A stretch of 64,000 bases of DNA from Chamaecyparis obtusa (GCA_027943335.1 BSBK01001155.1:3086501-3150500); one strand, 5' to 3'; positions 1 to 11,942 are shown, numbered from the stretch's first letter. A program made the numbers and translations. Notes: a model not told the origin generated them from the sequence alone.

Positions 1-150
1 TGCATTTCCTATGTGTCTGCAATAGAGTTGTCTTTGTAGAAATAATTGAGTTCAAGATTGGTCTTCATATGTGTATGAGCTAGGGTATCAAGGGTATTTC
101 ATGCTTGTCTTTCAGTGGATGTTGATTAATGTATTGCTTTTTTATAGGTC
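1..150. other. Left flank, nothing recognised
   Basis: AT-rich sequence ahead of the first LTR. No ORF, repeat or motif that I can support. Confidence 0.5.
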
Positions 151-776
151 TGATGAAGGCTTCTCCCCTTAATACCACAAACACATAACTAAAATAGAGA
201 AATAACAACAATATACAGGGACAGAAAATTGGCTTCTTATTATCTCCACAAATGTAGAATTACAAACTTTCAGAATTAAAATCTGCAAAGCCACATGGGT
301 ATTCCCTTACAATATTCTATAGGAAAAAGCCTTAAATTATTACCCAGATCTACTACCTAGAACTACTCCCAACTACCCAGAATTATAACCCAGATCTACT
401 ACCCAGAAATACTCCCAATTTAGAAAGGCCACAAAGTGCTCTACAGGCTTGACTCATGCAATCACCCATTACCCAAATTTTTGACCTCATTTGGGGCCTA
501 TAAAGCCTTCAAAATTGAGTTCAAAGTTTCTATACCCTACTACCAATACCAAAAATCTTCAATATCTCCAAAGCTAGACTTGATCTGTTAATGAAACTTT
601 ACTAGCAGGCTAATACGACTGAGATGAACCTCCACATGTGAAATCAAAACATTTCATGATCATATGGCCAACTTACTAAAAATAGCAAGCTTCCATAAAT
701 AGTAGCTCTACACAAGATAACCCTTATTGAATACAAAAATAAAAATATTTTTGGGTGATGCAAGATTGCTCTTACA
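151..776 (-). repeat. 3' LTR of G1 (shortened)
   Basis: Aligns with 3173-4022 at both ends but lacks a block of roughly 230 bp in the middle, including the TATA region of the other copy. It has the expected terminal TG and CA. Confidence 0.85.
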
Positions 777-810
777 CCCGGGATAATTTGAGAAGTGACC
801 CTATCATGAC

Positions 811-1263
811 TCAGGTGTGTAGAGGAAAACCAAGATAGTTAACCTCCTCCTTTTTCAACCATGATGAATCTTCAATAGGTCATTCTTTCCACTTGACCAG
901 ATATTCTTCATATATCATGTTTCTTGTGCTTCTGCCAACATGACTATCTAGTATATCCTCAATCTCCTTCATATCTGAACTAGTTGCTGGAATACTCCAC
1001 TATGCTGCTGTGATCTCATCTTCCACCTAAAATTTCTTATGTCTCCTTTTCTGATCTGCCTTAGCCTTATACTATGCATTCATTTTGGTAATGTGCTTCC
1101 TAACCTCCTCATGGATGTTCTTCAAGTGTTTTGCAAAATCCTCAACTTCGGGACTACTTATTTCTCCTTTATCTATTTTTCTCAACTCAGATGCATTTCT
1201 AGGACTACTTCCATATACAATCTGTAGATGATGTGATGAACTAAACTTCAAATCTATCTTCAA
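811..1263 (-). pseudogene. G1 integrase C-terminus plus chromodomain
   Basis: The minus-strand translation contains LQIVYGSSPRNASELR and FAKHLKNIHEEVRKHITKMN, the typical tail of a plant gypsy integrase. After a stop comes a chromodomain-like stretch (EEYLVKWKE, then IEDSSWLKKEEV). In-frame stops interrupt it at least three times. It joins directly to the protease/RT linker at about 1263, so the whole RT, RNase H and integrase core (normally well over 600 residues) is deleted. Chromodomains of this family steer integration to particular chromatin; this copy is dead. Confidence 0.8.
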
Positions 1264-2995
1264 CTCTTCACTTTATACTAGCGTCATTCTATGTGCTGCC
1301 TTATTTGGAAAACTAGATCCTGGAATTAAGTCCATTTGATGACTGATCTATCTTACTAGTGGTAATCCATCAGGCACACTATCAAATACAATATCTTGAA
1401 ACTCATTCAATAATTCTATAGGTACATCTTTTACTTCCTCTTTCACAGCCTTTGGAATTAAGGTAAAGCACTTATGCTCATGCCGCATACCATCTAAGAA
1501 ACTTTCTCTATTGACAAAAGTTATTCTTGTACTACCACATACCTTTTCTTTAGCCTCCTTCAATGGCTTTAGCTTATGTCGCACTCCATCCTTTGTCAAG
1601 GAATAGGTATTCACATGACCATCATGTACAACACATCTGTCAAACTACCATGACCTTCCCAATAACATATGACATGCATCAATAGATATGATATCACATA
1701 ATACCTCATCATAGTACCCACCAATCTTAAACTTTACTAGGCACTGTTCACTGACCATGACCTTGTGGTCATCCTCCACCCAAGCAACTCGATATGGATG
1801 TGGATATTTCTATCTCTTGAGCTTCAAATTTGTCACCATCTCTTCTGATACCAAATTATCACTACTTCCACTATCAATAATCACATCACAACATTTACCT
1901 TCACACTTGCACCTAGTGCGAAATAGGCTCCTCCTTTGCTCAGGTTCATTCTCACCACTTAGCAGGACTCTTCTATTAATCAGTGTCTCTCCTCTTTCAA
2001 CATCTTCAGAATGTGATGATCTGGCATCTTCATCTACATGTGCAACTCTAGCTTGGCCTTCATTCCTCCTATCTATTCTTCCTTGGCATTGAGGACATTC
2101 AAATGCCCTATGACCTTCTTCTCCATAGTGAAAACATGTTCCACGGAAACCTCCTCTTCCATATCCTTGTCCTCTTCCTCTTCCTCTTTGATCTCTATTA
2201 TTATAATCATGGAAATGATTGAAATTATCTCCTCTCTAATTTTGATTGTTACTGGCCTTATCTTCCTTTTTCAGATCTTCATTTCGATCTCCATATGACC
2301 GTCCACTAGATCTGCTATCACGACCTTTTCCACTTTGTCTACTCTCAAACTTTTTGTTCAGCTTTTCCTCTACTTTTAGGGAAAAATGGTGTTCCTCTTC
2401 AATATTGTTTATTCAAACCAAATTTAATTCTTCCTGAATGCTTGGCCTCAACCCATTAAGGTATAGAGCAACTTTCTCTTTATCAGCATCTACATGGCCT
2501 ATTTTGATGAGGAGTCGATAGAACCCCTCTGTATACTCTTGAACAGATCTTCCTGCTTGCTTCAAACTTTGCATTTTCTTCAGTAGGTCAAGCTCATAAT
2601 CAATAAAAATGAACTGTCACTTCAATTTATCCACCATGTGATCCCATCTTGTGATTTTATCACAAATTTGACCCTATCAGGATCCTCCACATCTTCATAC
2701 TCAAAATATTCCTCACATTCATTGATCCAGTCAATCAATTCTTCTAGGTTAAGATTTCAAGAAAATGTAGGAACCTCAATCTTAGGTCTTTTCCCAATCT
2801 TGGAAATGGCCCGAAAAAGTCTTTCTTCCTCCTGGTTCACAATTTTGACTTCTCCTTGATATTCTTCTTCAACTTAATCCTTGCTTTTGTCTCTGACATT
2901 AAGATTCATTCCTCTATGAATCTCTTCTTGCAATGCTCACACTTGTCTCTATAGCTCTCTAACCTTAGGTGTCACAGCACCAGCTCTTCCACCAT
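1264..2995 (-). pseudogene. G1 gag and protease remnant
   Basis: Reading from about 2995 (MVEELVL), the minus strand gives a retrotransposon gag domain (EELIDWINECEEYFEYEDVE near 2740, then VQEYTEGFYRLLIKIGHVDA and LYLNGLRPSIQEELN). A CCHC-type knuckle follows near 2120, with Tyr in place of the second Cys (CFHYGEEGHRAFEC). An aspartic protease with the DSGSSDN active site lies near 1880, and then the pre-RT linker ending HQMDLIPGSSFPNKAAHRMT near 1300. Several stops and at least one frame change break it. Gag would form the particle and protease would cleave the polyprotein. Family assignment is firm; no copy here is functional. Confidence 0.85.
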
Positions 2996-3158
2996 GTTCT
3001 CTTCATGGAGGTATTTTCAAGATGCGTGCTAAAACCCTAACCATGGTCCTAGTACAAACTACCTCATAGTCAGTGATCTATTTATATAGAAACCCTAACT
3101 CACAGTCTTGGTGCAAACTACCTCAATCAGTGATCTATTTACACACTCATGAACTCCT

Positions 3159-3170
3159 GCTCTGATACCA
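3159..3170 (-). promoter_or_regulatory. G1 primer-binding site (initiator tRNA-Met)
   Basis: Minus strand TGGTATCAGAGC, two bases from the LTR end at 3173. It matches the 3' end of plant initiator tRNA-Met and fixes the element's orientation. Confidence 0.85.
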
Positions 3171-3172
3171 CT

Positions 3173-4022
3173 TGATGAAGGGTGCTCCCCTTAATACCAC
3201 AAACACATAACTAAAATAGAGAAATAACAACAATATGTAGGAACAGAAAATTGGCTTTTTATTATCTCCACAAATGTGGAATTCAAAACTTTTAGAATTA
3301 CAATATGCAAAGCCACATGGGTATTCCCTCACAATATTCTATAGGACAAAGCCTTGAATTATTACCTAGGTCTACTACCCAGAACTACTCCCAACTACCT
3401 AGAACTGCCCTAGACAACACTATGGGCCTTCTTTATATAGGCAATTTCTAGCACCCGAGAAGGTTCCAGAGATTTAGCCCATAGGGCCGACCAAACTTAG
3501 AATTATTTTATTTTTCAATTTATTACATCAAATTTGGCTCAAAATAATTTTTGAAACCCGAACAAAAATTTTGAAGGAAAATTATTTTCTGCCATTTCAG
3601 GTGACCCAACTTCTGAAGACCATAAGTCATCGCCAGTTGCTCCGATTGACTATTATAACCCCAATTGAGAAAGGCCACAAAGCACTCTACAGGCTTGACT
3701 TGTGGAAGCACCCATCACCCAAATTTTTGACCTCATTCAGGGCCTATAAAGCCTTCAAAATTGAGTTCAAAGTTTCTGTACCCTACTCCCAATACCAAAA
3801 ATCTTCAATATCTCCAAACCTAGACTTGATCTATTAATGAAACTTTACTAGTAGGCTGATATGATTGAGATGAACCTCCACATGTGAAATCAAAACATTT
3901 TGAGAGCATATGGCCAACTTACTAAAAATAGAAAACTTCCATAAATAACAGCTCTACACAAGATAGTCCTTATTGAATACAAAAATATAAATATTTTTGG
4001 GTGATGCAAGATTGCTCTTACA
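3173..4022 (-). repeat. 5' LTR of G1
   Basis: 850 bp copy, longer than its 626 bp partner at 151-776. It runs TG to CA on the minus strand and abuts the PBS. Confidence 0.85.
3431..3440 (-). promoter_or_regulatory. Putative TATA box in G1 5' LTR
   Basis: Minus strand CTATATAAAG inside the LTR, suited to be the U3 promoter. It falls in the segment lost from the 3' LTR. Confidence 0.5.
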
Positions 4023-4671
4023 CCTAGGATGCTCCTGCATCAAGCTCTCTTCTAAGGGGAGGGTTAAAATCCTTTGAATAGGTGATAGCATATCTAGATA
4101 CACAAGTGGATTGTTGAAGTGAGATCTGATTGATGGTGTATGATTGATGTAAGGCATCAACATACTAGAATGTGTCATCTTCTCGTTTCATAAGCTCTCT
4201 ACTACAGTGATGTATTTGACTTTGTTGCCCATTGGATAAGGCACTAGTCTATGAGAGACTTAGGGTATCTCAGGGGTCCTTTCAGCCCAACATTAATCAT
4301 TCAAATGAAGTACCTTTCCCTTTCATGTTGGTAGTAGGTAGCAGATGGCCATTCTAGTTTTCAAATTCATTCTATGCAAATAGGGCTATTGCATAAGATT
4401 TAGTTTCATTGGGGTATTGGATACCCATAGGGGTCTGAAAGCTATTCCATAGTAATCCATCTGTGGGCCTTTTTTTTATCAAAAAGAGTCATGAGTGTGC
4501 AGATAAGTCAATACCCACCTGAGCATCTAGGGTCAAAGTGTAGGAGGATCCTTGTTGATCCTTTTTAATTGGCCCTTTTCCTTGTAGACTTTGGAGTGGT
4601 GATAGAGTCAGTGACATTAAGTTGTCAATCATAGTGTAAAATTGGAAGTAGAAAGAGAAGGGGAATGAATA
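4023..4671. other. Unassigned spacer between G1 and element A
   Basis: Bounded by the G1 LTR on the left and the point (about 4672) where similarity between copies A and B stops. A short minus-strand reading frame runs through 4489-4671 only because it continues out of ORF2. I recognise no gene or repeat. Confidence 0.4.
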
Positions 4672-7377
4672 GAGTGAATTCAAATCTAGAGCAAAGTTGC
4701 TCATCAACTCATTCAATCTCTTCTTCAGATACTTTTCTTCTCCAATTTTGGATGCAAATTCTTCAAGGCTTGAAAAATTACTCTTGAATTGTGAGATAAC
4801 TAAACTCACATCATCAACTGAATTAACCTTGGACACTTTCATGTCTTCAGGAAACAAACTATTCAGTAAGGTCACTGATTCCTTAAGGACAGGGTCTCTC
4901 ATTTCTTGTTTCTCCTTTGCCATCTCCATAGCTAGGATGCTGAACTTAATCAGGTCTTCCTCTTTCCATGAATCCAAACTGGATGTGTTAGGTGTCAAAC
5001 TTGACAACAATGATGTAGAGGGAGTGCTATCCATTACTTCTTCTTTTATCTTCACCATTTCAACTGAAGGTTCATTGTTCTTTTCCTTTTTTGTTTTCTC
5101 TTTTTCTATCTCTTTCTTTTCTTTCTTTATTTTCTCTTTTTCCTTTTCTACTTTAGTTATGTCCTCAATCAAAACTTCTTGTTTGGGAGGAGTATTCCTA
5201 TATAACATTTTAACTTCTTCTGTGCTCACAAAAGCTTCCTCAAACTTGTCTAAATCTTTACCAGTGGCCGCCATGGCTATCTCAACATTATCAATGATAA
5301 TGGTGTTGTCCTTGAGTGATTTTGATATCGACACAGACTTGTCTAACTCTATTTGTGCTTCCATTGTAAGCACTAAATCCTAAAGACCTATATGTTGTAC
5401 CTTGATAGTCTCGGACCCTTTTGTAACCATTGTGGGTATATTAGCTATGGATGCAAACTTAGTTTTCATGTGCTACTCTAAGAGTACATTCTCAAAGGCC
5501 TTCTCTATTTCTTTAGATATCAGCTCATTGTCTTTGTTCATAAGGTGTAGTGTTATCATCTTCGTCCTTAGGTGTAGTTTCACCAAATTCAGTATCAGTG
5601 ACTTTTCTTCAACAAAACATAAGGGAAGAATGGAATCATGAATTTTTACCCTTATTCTGAGATCTTCTTCATTGGCTTGTCTCTTCAAGGTATCCATTAT
5701 CTCCCATACCTTATCTGGAATTGTTGTTTTCAATTCAAGAACTGTCTTCTTGAATTTTATCATATGTTTGACAATCATTTCATGTATTTTTGATTTGTTA
5801 ATCTCACTGTATGTTTCATAAAATTTCCCTACTTGATCAATTATGCCTTCATCAACAATCCTTGTGTTCAAAACCTTAAGGCTTGGTCTGAATCCTATCT
5901 TAGGAGGTGCTTTTATGTTTTTCTTGCTCCTTGTTGCTCGCAAAGATGGATGACTAGTGCTATCTTATTTCTTCCTCTTGAATATTGACTTATACTCCAG
6001 AGGAGTGGTAAGGTCAATACTATCTTTGGGCACAGAAGGAGTATCATCTTGTTTACCCTTCTGACTATCATCTTTTTCAATTTTTATCTTTTTCATCTTA
6101 GGATCTTTTTTTGCTGCACTTTTCAATTCTAAAGAAATCCTTTCTTCCCTTGCCTTGTCAAGGTCTTCTTGAGATACACCATGTATTCTCAAGATCTCTG
6201 ATGTTACTTTAGCAACCTTTCTTTTTTTTGTTGCACTGTTAAGTTTTGCATCTACTTCTTTTGTCTTCTCCTCATATATTCCCCATCTAGGTTCATTAGG
6301 ATCTTTTGGGGCTGATAGTAATACTTGTGCATATGCTTCAAGGACTTGTTCCTCTACCTCATAACCAAGTGGATGAATCCACATAGTTTTTGAATCAACA
6401 GCTTCCATACATGTAGCATCAGTATCTAGCACAAAACATATTGTGTCCTTATATTTCTCCATAATGCTCTTTGGAATTCTGTACCTCATTTTCATCTTTT
6501 CCCTAAAGGTCTCCAATTCCAATGTCACATGATCTCTCAATGTGCTTTCAATGGATGCTTTGCTAGATATTTGTGGCATGGTTGGAATGGTCTTGTCCAA
6601 ATACAAATCTGATACTCTCCCAAAAATATGAAAGTACATATAGATAATCAAAGACCCAAACCTAAATATTTTGGTCTTCTCATGCTTGATAGCCTTGATG
6701 TTATCTATCAACTCTATGTGCAAGATCTCACACAAGTTGAACTCTTCATTATCCTTCACAAGTCTAATGGCTACTAGAACAGTGCCTGTAGACACACTAT
6801 TTACCCTGTTGGTGTGATGAAATCTATATACCAGTATCATTGACATCAATTTGATGTTTGCTTTCTCTATAGGCTCGATTGTCATACCATGCCTATCACT
6901 CCTTGAATTACAAGTTTTCTCAACCATGTTTCTGACATCCTTTCCCATAGGAAGGATGGTGCCTATCCTAGAAAGGCCTGTTATCTCATGAATTAGGTCA
7001 TTGGTGATTATGACTGGTACATCACCTATCCAAAACCAATCATCATGAATTCTACTCAATAAGATCTTTATCCATTCTGTCTCATAGGATTCATATGTTG
7101 TTGCATACTCAACAATAGGGTGATCATTCCATTTAGCATATTCATCCATGAATGTCTTGTCTGGTTTCAACATGGTGTCCATGTGCGCCCTTAGCCTATC
7201 CAACCCTACTAGTTCTTTCTTGCAGTAGATGTATGCCTTAATATCCTCAACATGCATAACACCCATAGGCGTGTGGGAGAAAGCTCCTTCTAAGTCATCT
7301 AGGGTTGAATTAAATGGATGCCTCTTGAAAACATATCTTTTCTTCTCAGTGACATCATAAACAATAGGCATGGCCAT
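4672..7377 (-). pseudogene. ORF2 of element A, large protein of unknown function
   Basis: Starts at the ATG at 7377 (MAMPIVYDVTEKKRYVF) and reads in one frame to the truncation at 4672, about 900 codons, broken by stops near 5965, 5473 and 5374; copy B has sense codons at all three positions. The first 470 residues look globular (DDWFWIGDVPVIITNDLIHE, FRFGSLIIYMYFHIFGRVSD). A basic/acidic tail (KKDPKMKKIKIEKDD) and a K/E-rich coiled coil near 5080-5160 follow. I cannot assign a family; the globular part faintly recalls plant transposon-associated domains (weak impression). It replaces pol in the element. The junction at 4672 adds a non-homologous tail. Confidence 0.65.
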
Positions 7378-7559
7378 GACTTACTTGTTAATCGATTTCC
7401 AACTGATCTCTGAGATAATCTAATGACATTAGAATCGGTGCAACAAGCTAGGGTTTCTACAACTGATCAAATGCACAACAATCACTGATAGATCAATCTC
7501 AACATCTTCACAATAAACTCCAGGGCTTTTTATGCTCTTCAATCACTCTGACTTTGAAT

Positions 7560-8755
7560 GCAATGAGTGATAAAAAAAACTTTGTGTACTTAGTAGCTCC
7601 CCCTATGACCCTGAGGGCCATTCATCTAGATGTAGAGGGTGCATCCATAGGGGATGCATCTGATACATACTCATTAGTCTTATCCTTCTTCTTCTCTCAC
7701 CAAATCATGCTAGCATCATCTGAGGCTTTCACAAAGTTAACTTCTCATTCAAGATCCAATACTAGTTTTTCAGTCTTTGTAGGACTTTCTTGACCTTGCA
7801 TCCTTGATCTACAAAACCTTGAGATATGTCTAGTCTTGTTACAAGACTGACAAATGACTGGAGGTCTTGTATTGCTTGGCACATTGACATGAGTTACCAT
7901 TTTGCACTATTTAGCTAAGTGTCAAATATAGTTAAATATATGACATGTAACATTCTCAGAACTTCTTACATTTGTTTGACTCTGATTTCTCTAATCATGT
8001 TGAACCCTATTCTTCTTACTAGTCTTGTATTTCATAGCTCTATGACCAAATTTATTGCATGAGTAACAATAACCATTAAAAGTTCTTACCTCTATACAAT
8101 TCCTTGCAATGTGTCTAGGCTTGTTACATGCAAAATAGGTGCGTTCAACTTTCTTTTGCTCATTCCTAGGTGGTCCACCATCATCTTTCGTTTGATCTTT
8201 AGTCTTCTCAACATTGGCAGAGTCTTTTTGTGTATCCTTACATGCTTGCATGATGTTTTCAATCTAATTTTGTGCTTCATTATATCTAATATAGCTAGTG
8301 TCTCCTTTGACACTTCTTGCATACAATTGAGATTCTATCAAATGTAAACTGGTGTGCAATTTTTCAATATGATTCATTTCTTCTTTTAATTCAGATTCCA
8401 AGCTTTCTTTTTTGTTTCTTAATTCCAAGATTTTAAGGTTAGCTTTCCTTAATTCCTCATTGAGTCAAAGGTTCTCCTTGACCTATTCATTGTAGACTTC
8501 TTGATTGTTGATTAGTTTATCATCAAACTCTTCAAGTTGATCTTTCAAGGATGCATTTACTTCATTCAGCTTTTTGACCATTTTTCCCAATTCACTGGTG
8601 GAACATTCTTTTAGATCCTTTCTTAGTCTTTTGATAACTAATTGTGCATCACTGACTTTTTCTTTTAGTTCTCCAATTTCTCTATCTGACTTGTCCAGGT
8701 CTTCAAGGGCTGCCTCTAGATTTCTCTTCAAATGTTTCATTTATGCTTTGTCCAT
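7560..8755 (-). pseudogene. ORF1 of element A, coiled coil plus zinc knuckles (Gag-like)
   Basis: Begins at the ATG at 8755, 41 bp from the PBS. A long coiled coil comes first (LEAALEDLDKSDREIGELKE and onward, with heptad-like Leu/Glu/Lys). Four CCHC-type zinc knuckles follow between about 8160 and 7800. In this copy three are damaged (C to Y in the first two; the third broken by stops), while the last, CQSCNKTRHISRFC, is intact. Several in-frame stops. The architecture suits an RNA-binding capsid-like protein, so Gag-like is inference from knuckles, position and lack of pol. It is in a different frame from ORF2 in this copy. Confidence 0.65.
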
Positions 8756-8795
8756 GATCTCCTCAAGTGGTTAAACTTCTTTTCTAAGGACTAGA

Positions 8796-8807
8796 GCTCT
8801 GATACCA
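8796..8807 (-). promoter_or_regulatory. PBS of element A (initiator tRNA-Met)
   Basis: Minus strand TGGTATCAGAGC, two bases from the LTR at 8810. Shows that 8810-9922 served as the 5' LTR of copy A. Confidence 0.8.
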
Positions 8808-8809
8808 AT

Positions 8810-9922
8810 TTTTAGGAATGGGAACAATGAGAGGGGGGGTGAATCAGTGTTCACTGTATTTTAACTTTTCAATTTTAATCTTTAGACTGAACTTAAATGC
8901 TTAAGTACTAAATTAAACATTCACATAAACATGAAACATGAAATCAACACATGACACCAATATGATTATGGGGAAAACCAAATAGGTAAAAACCCTAGTG
9001 GGAATTAAAACTCACTAATATTTTGCACTAGTGTTTTGTGATTAGAAGATCCTTTGCCCTATTAGGAGTAGCTTTACAATGCTTTAAGTACAGTAGACCT
9101 GGTTAAGTGTTTGACCCTATTAAGAGTCTTTTACAATAAACTCTGTTAGGGGTGTGGACTCACTATCCTAGAACTCACTGCTCAAATGGTGAAGGCTACA
9201 ACCTTCTTGTATCAGATACACACTATATCTGCTTGTTGAACTATTACTATGACACTACTTATCTGATTAGTTCCTTTGATGGGCTAATGAATTGACCTCT
9301 AGCCAAGCTCTAATACATCTTATAATGTCTTTGCACATGTTTTATCTACTTATTAGAAATCTTTATATATCTTTCATAACAAATACAATGGGTGCATCTT
9401 ATATTTATACATTCATACAAAATAAACAATTAGGTCAATCCTATAACTAATTACAAACAATGCTTCCAATTGAATTGGCTTAAGTGATCTTAAAATTATA
9501 CATATATATATGTCAAAAACCTAAATATAATGGGTGCATAGCATTTTCGACATTACATTACCATTGCAAACCAAAATGTTAACTGTCAGCTCTATGCTCT
9601 GTTCTCTGATGGCACACACTGGCTCTTCAACTTCAACTGACTGTAACTTTCACATCCTTGAATATCTTCTTATGTGCTCTTATACTAAGCGTGAGTATAG
9701 TCTAAATAACTTAACTTCTAGGTTACATTCCATAATTCATCCATACATATGGGCGCTGATGCTCTAAGCTGGAGGAACTCTGTAAATTGTCCAGTCTTCA
9801 ACACTTAACTATTTTTTGATCTTCCCATCAGGTACAATCACTCCAAACTGCTATATGATTTTTTTTCCATAATGAAAACACTAAATCAAGTCATATACTT
9901 TAGTATATTCAACTTTCCAATA
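8810..9922 (-). repeat. LTR shared by elements A and B
   Basis: 1,113 bp, colinear with 21776-22896. It is flanked on the left by a PBS (5' LTR of A) and on the right by a PPT (3' LTR of B). Terminal bases have drifted (TTTTAGG for TGATAGG; CCAATA for CCAACA). Confidence 0.85.
8822..8852 (-). promoter_or_regulatory. U5 hairpin with C-rich loop (A/B LTR)
   Basis: Arms GAACAATGA (8822-8830) and TCAGTGTTC (8844-8852) pair except at one position, around a G-run that is C-rich on the sense strand. Same place and orientation as the hairpins in the other LTR types of this window. Confidence 0.6.
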
Positions 9923-9933
9923 GTCTCCCCCTT
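9923..9933 (-). promoter_or_regulatory. PPT of element B
   Basis: Minus strand AAGGGGGAGAC directly before the LTR, the expected plus-strand primer. The flanking text resembles the CCCCCTTT tract of element C. Confidence 0.75.
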
Positions 9934-10123
9934 TTTCATTGATGAAAACAAAGGAATATGGCCATGTTGCTAACTATCCCTTAACACAAAAGCTTCTATC
10001 TTCTCTACATTTCTATACATTCTTATATATCCCTATACATATTATACTCCATATTCTATACAAAACTCCACCTTTGACATTAAATTCAAAGGTGTACCAA
10101 AAACCTATATCTACATATACTCA

Positions 10124-10777
10124 CTAAGGGAAAACATCGGGATATGCTATCTTGAGGTTCTGGATCTCCTTCTTCCAAAAAGTTATTAATGAGTTAACTA
10201 TCTGGAGATGGGCACATAAAGCATATTGAAGCTTCTCCATATTCTCAAAGTCACTGCTGGGACATTGATCATAGGTTATCGTGGTGGCATCAATCTCCTT
10301 TATGTTCTAACTAAGAATTTCTAGTGAGGGTGCAAAAGTATTCCTCAACTGAGTCAGTCTAGACCTTATCTTCTCTATCTCTTTTTTTACCTTCTCAATT
10401 TCATCCAGCTGACCTTGGTAGAAATTTTTTCACATGTTCACATTAGTGGATGTGTCTATCACTAAGCTCTTCACCTACTCAATCATAGCTTTAGCCTCTT
10501 TTATTTTCTTAAGATGGGCATCAGTAAACTTATCCTGATCCATACTATTTGCAATGATTTTCCTTCCTTGATCAACAAATTCCTTCAAGGATGCTTGTGC
10601 TATCTTGAGTGAATTCAAATCTAGAGAAAATATGCTCATCAACTCATCCAATCTCTTCTTTAGATACTTTTCTTCTGTAATTTTGGATGCAGAATATTCA
10701 AGGCTTGAAAAATTACTCTTGAATTGTGAGATAACTAAACTCACATCATCAACCGAATGCACCTTGGACACTTTCTT
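10124..10777 (-). pseudogene. ORF2 of element B, C-terminal part
   Basis: Continues ORF2 beyond the P1 insertion (reading enters at 10777) and ends at a TAG at 10124-10126. The first part matches copy A (DDVSLVISQFKSNFSSLE, YLKKRL); the rest is lost from A. Three stops interrupt it. The last 40 residues contain NSLITFWKKEIQNLKI, which resembles KSIKKLWEKEFEAWKI at the end of the element C protein. That shared C-terminal module is the best evidence that the A/B and C proteins are related. Function unknown; a mostly helical coiled-coil region is likely. Confidence 0.6.
10773..10777. repeat. Target-site duplication of P1 (left copy)
   Basis: TTCTT here and again at 17620-17624, flanking P1. An exact 5 bp match proves P1 inserted as a unit into ORF2 of element B. 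Confidence 0.9.
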
Positions 10778-11940
10778 TGTTAGGAAAGAATGCAAATTAT
10801 TTTGGTAGCCATTCTATAGCAGTTGTTGTTGCATTCATGACTTGAATTGTCATTGATGTCAACACAGTGATATTCTGGTTATTAGAAGGAAAGTAGGTAC
10901 ATTTTTTTTTTGTGCACATGATGTATTGTAGATTGGATTTTGTGTAGTTGATGGTATGTTATTTGATGTGTTATTAACCTATGGTTAACAGCGCAAAAAG
11001 AAATTCATTCATTCATAAGAGTTATGAGCATTTTGGTGAAAGTAGTGTTTAGACAGTGTTTCTATGTAGCGGTTTTCAGAAATCGAAGGATATCTCTTAG
11101 CTAGGATGGAATCTAATTTTGTGCATTTAAAGGGATGTTGGAGACTCATTAATGATGATATGGTTCATAGCACAAACTTTGAGGATATGTTTGGAGAAAG
11201 TTACAGTATCTGGAAGCCAACAGTTTTATGTGAAATTTGTGTGTAGCGTGTAGAAATTATTATTTTATAATTGAGGACTGACTCATTTGTAATTATTTGA
11301 GTTTGGTATATAAGAAGGAATGTTTTACTTGTTTTAGTGAGGAAGTATGAGATTTGAGATGCGAATATATGCTTGAACTGAAGAAGGGAGCTAATTTAGT
11401 GATGAAGGAAGACTTGTGAGTATAGAGATCAGGGATTGTGATCTTGTGTAGCAGAGAGTATGGTTTTGGCACAGTATGAAGGAGGTAATATATTTCATAT
11501 TATTTTTTTGAATAATTATAACATCCTTTGGACAGTGGGTTTAGAGATCTTGTCTTGAAGCTGTTTGGGCAGTGGGTCCTTCTGTCTTCCATAAACTCTT
11601 AATCGGGTTAGAATCTTTTAACAGGGATTCAAAATCTCCTAATAGGAATTTATATGTACTGAATGTATTTCATAAGACTCCTAATAGGTTCCATCCTCTA
11701 ACAAGGAACTTTCATATTAATACATAATTTTGTGGGCATCATTCCTACCGGGGTTTACTCTTTTCAAGAGGTTCCCTAGTCAACATATCTTGTGTTATTG
11801 TGCAATTGTGTATGGTTATCTTTCTATGGTTGATTACTACATTGATTATATTGTTTAAAGCTATTGAATGGTTAAATTATTAGATAAATAATTCACCCCC
11901 CCCCCCTCTCAGTTATCTTGGGGATTTTTACTTTCTAATA
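10778..11940 (+). repeat. 5' LTR of P1
   Basis: 1,163 bp, begins TGTTAGG and ends CTAATA (CTAACA in the 3' copy). Matches 16480-17619 throughout with scattered substitutions. Confidence 0.9.
11307..11314 (+). promoter_or_regulatory. TATA box of P1 LTR
   Basis: TATATAAG within a block conserved in the 3' LTR (17009-17016), in the solo LTR and in the P2 5' LTR. Marks the likely U3 promoter. Confidence 0.6.
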
Positions 11941-11942
11941 AT

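Larger units (their letters stand above)
151..4022 (-). mobile_element. Degenerate Ty3/gypsy element G1, internally deleted
   Basis: Two direct repeats (151-776 and 3173-4022) bound a minus-strand interior with a PBS beside the right copy, gag and protease remnants, and an integrase tail with chromodomain. Read on the minus strand each LTR begins TGTAAGAGCAATC and ends CTTCATCA. The interior is only about 2.4 kb because RT, RNase H and the integrase core are missing. The 5 bp flanks (AGGTC left, CCTAG right) do not match, so no target duplication is visible. Many stop codons make it an old non-autonomous relic. The chromodomain suggests the chromovirus branch (inference). Confidence 0.85.
4672..8809 (-). 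mobile_element. Pol-less LTR element copy A, 3'-truncated
   Basis: The interior runs on the minus strand from the PBS at 8796-8807 (5' LTR is 8810-9922) leftward through ORF1 and ORF2. It stops at about 4672, where colinearity with copy B ends (B continues from 10618 to its PPT at 9923). The 3' part of ORF2, the PPT and the 3' LTR are missing. No RT, RNase H, integrase or protease motif is present. It shares one LTR with copy B, forming a tandem LTR-body-LTR-body-LTR array. Confidence 0.75.

Noticed and set aside
146..150. AGGTC/CCTAG as the G1 target duplication
   Set aside because: The two 5-mers do not match in direct orientation.
4697..5383. 228-codon plus-strand frame
   Set aside because: Antisense to the K/E-rich coiled coil of ORF2, whose codons leave the other strand open; the minus-strand reading is conserved in copy B.
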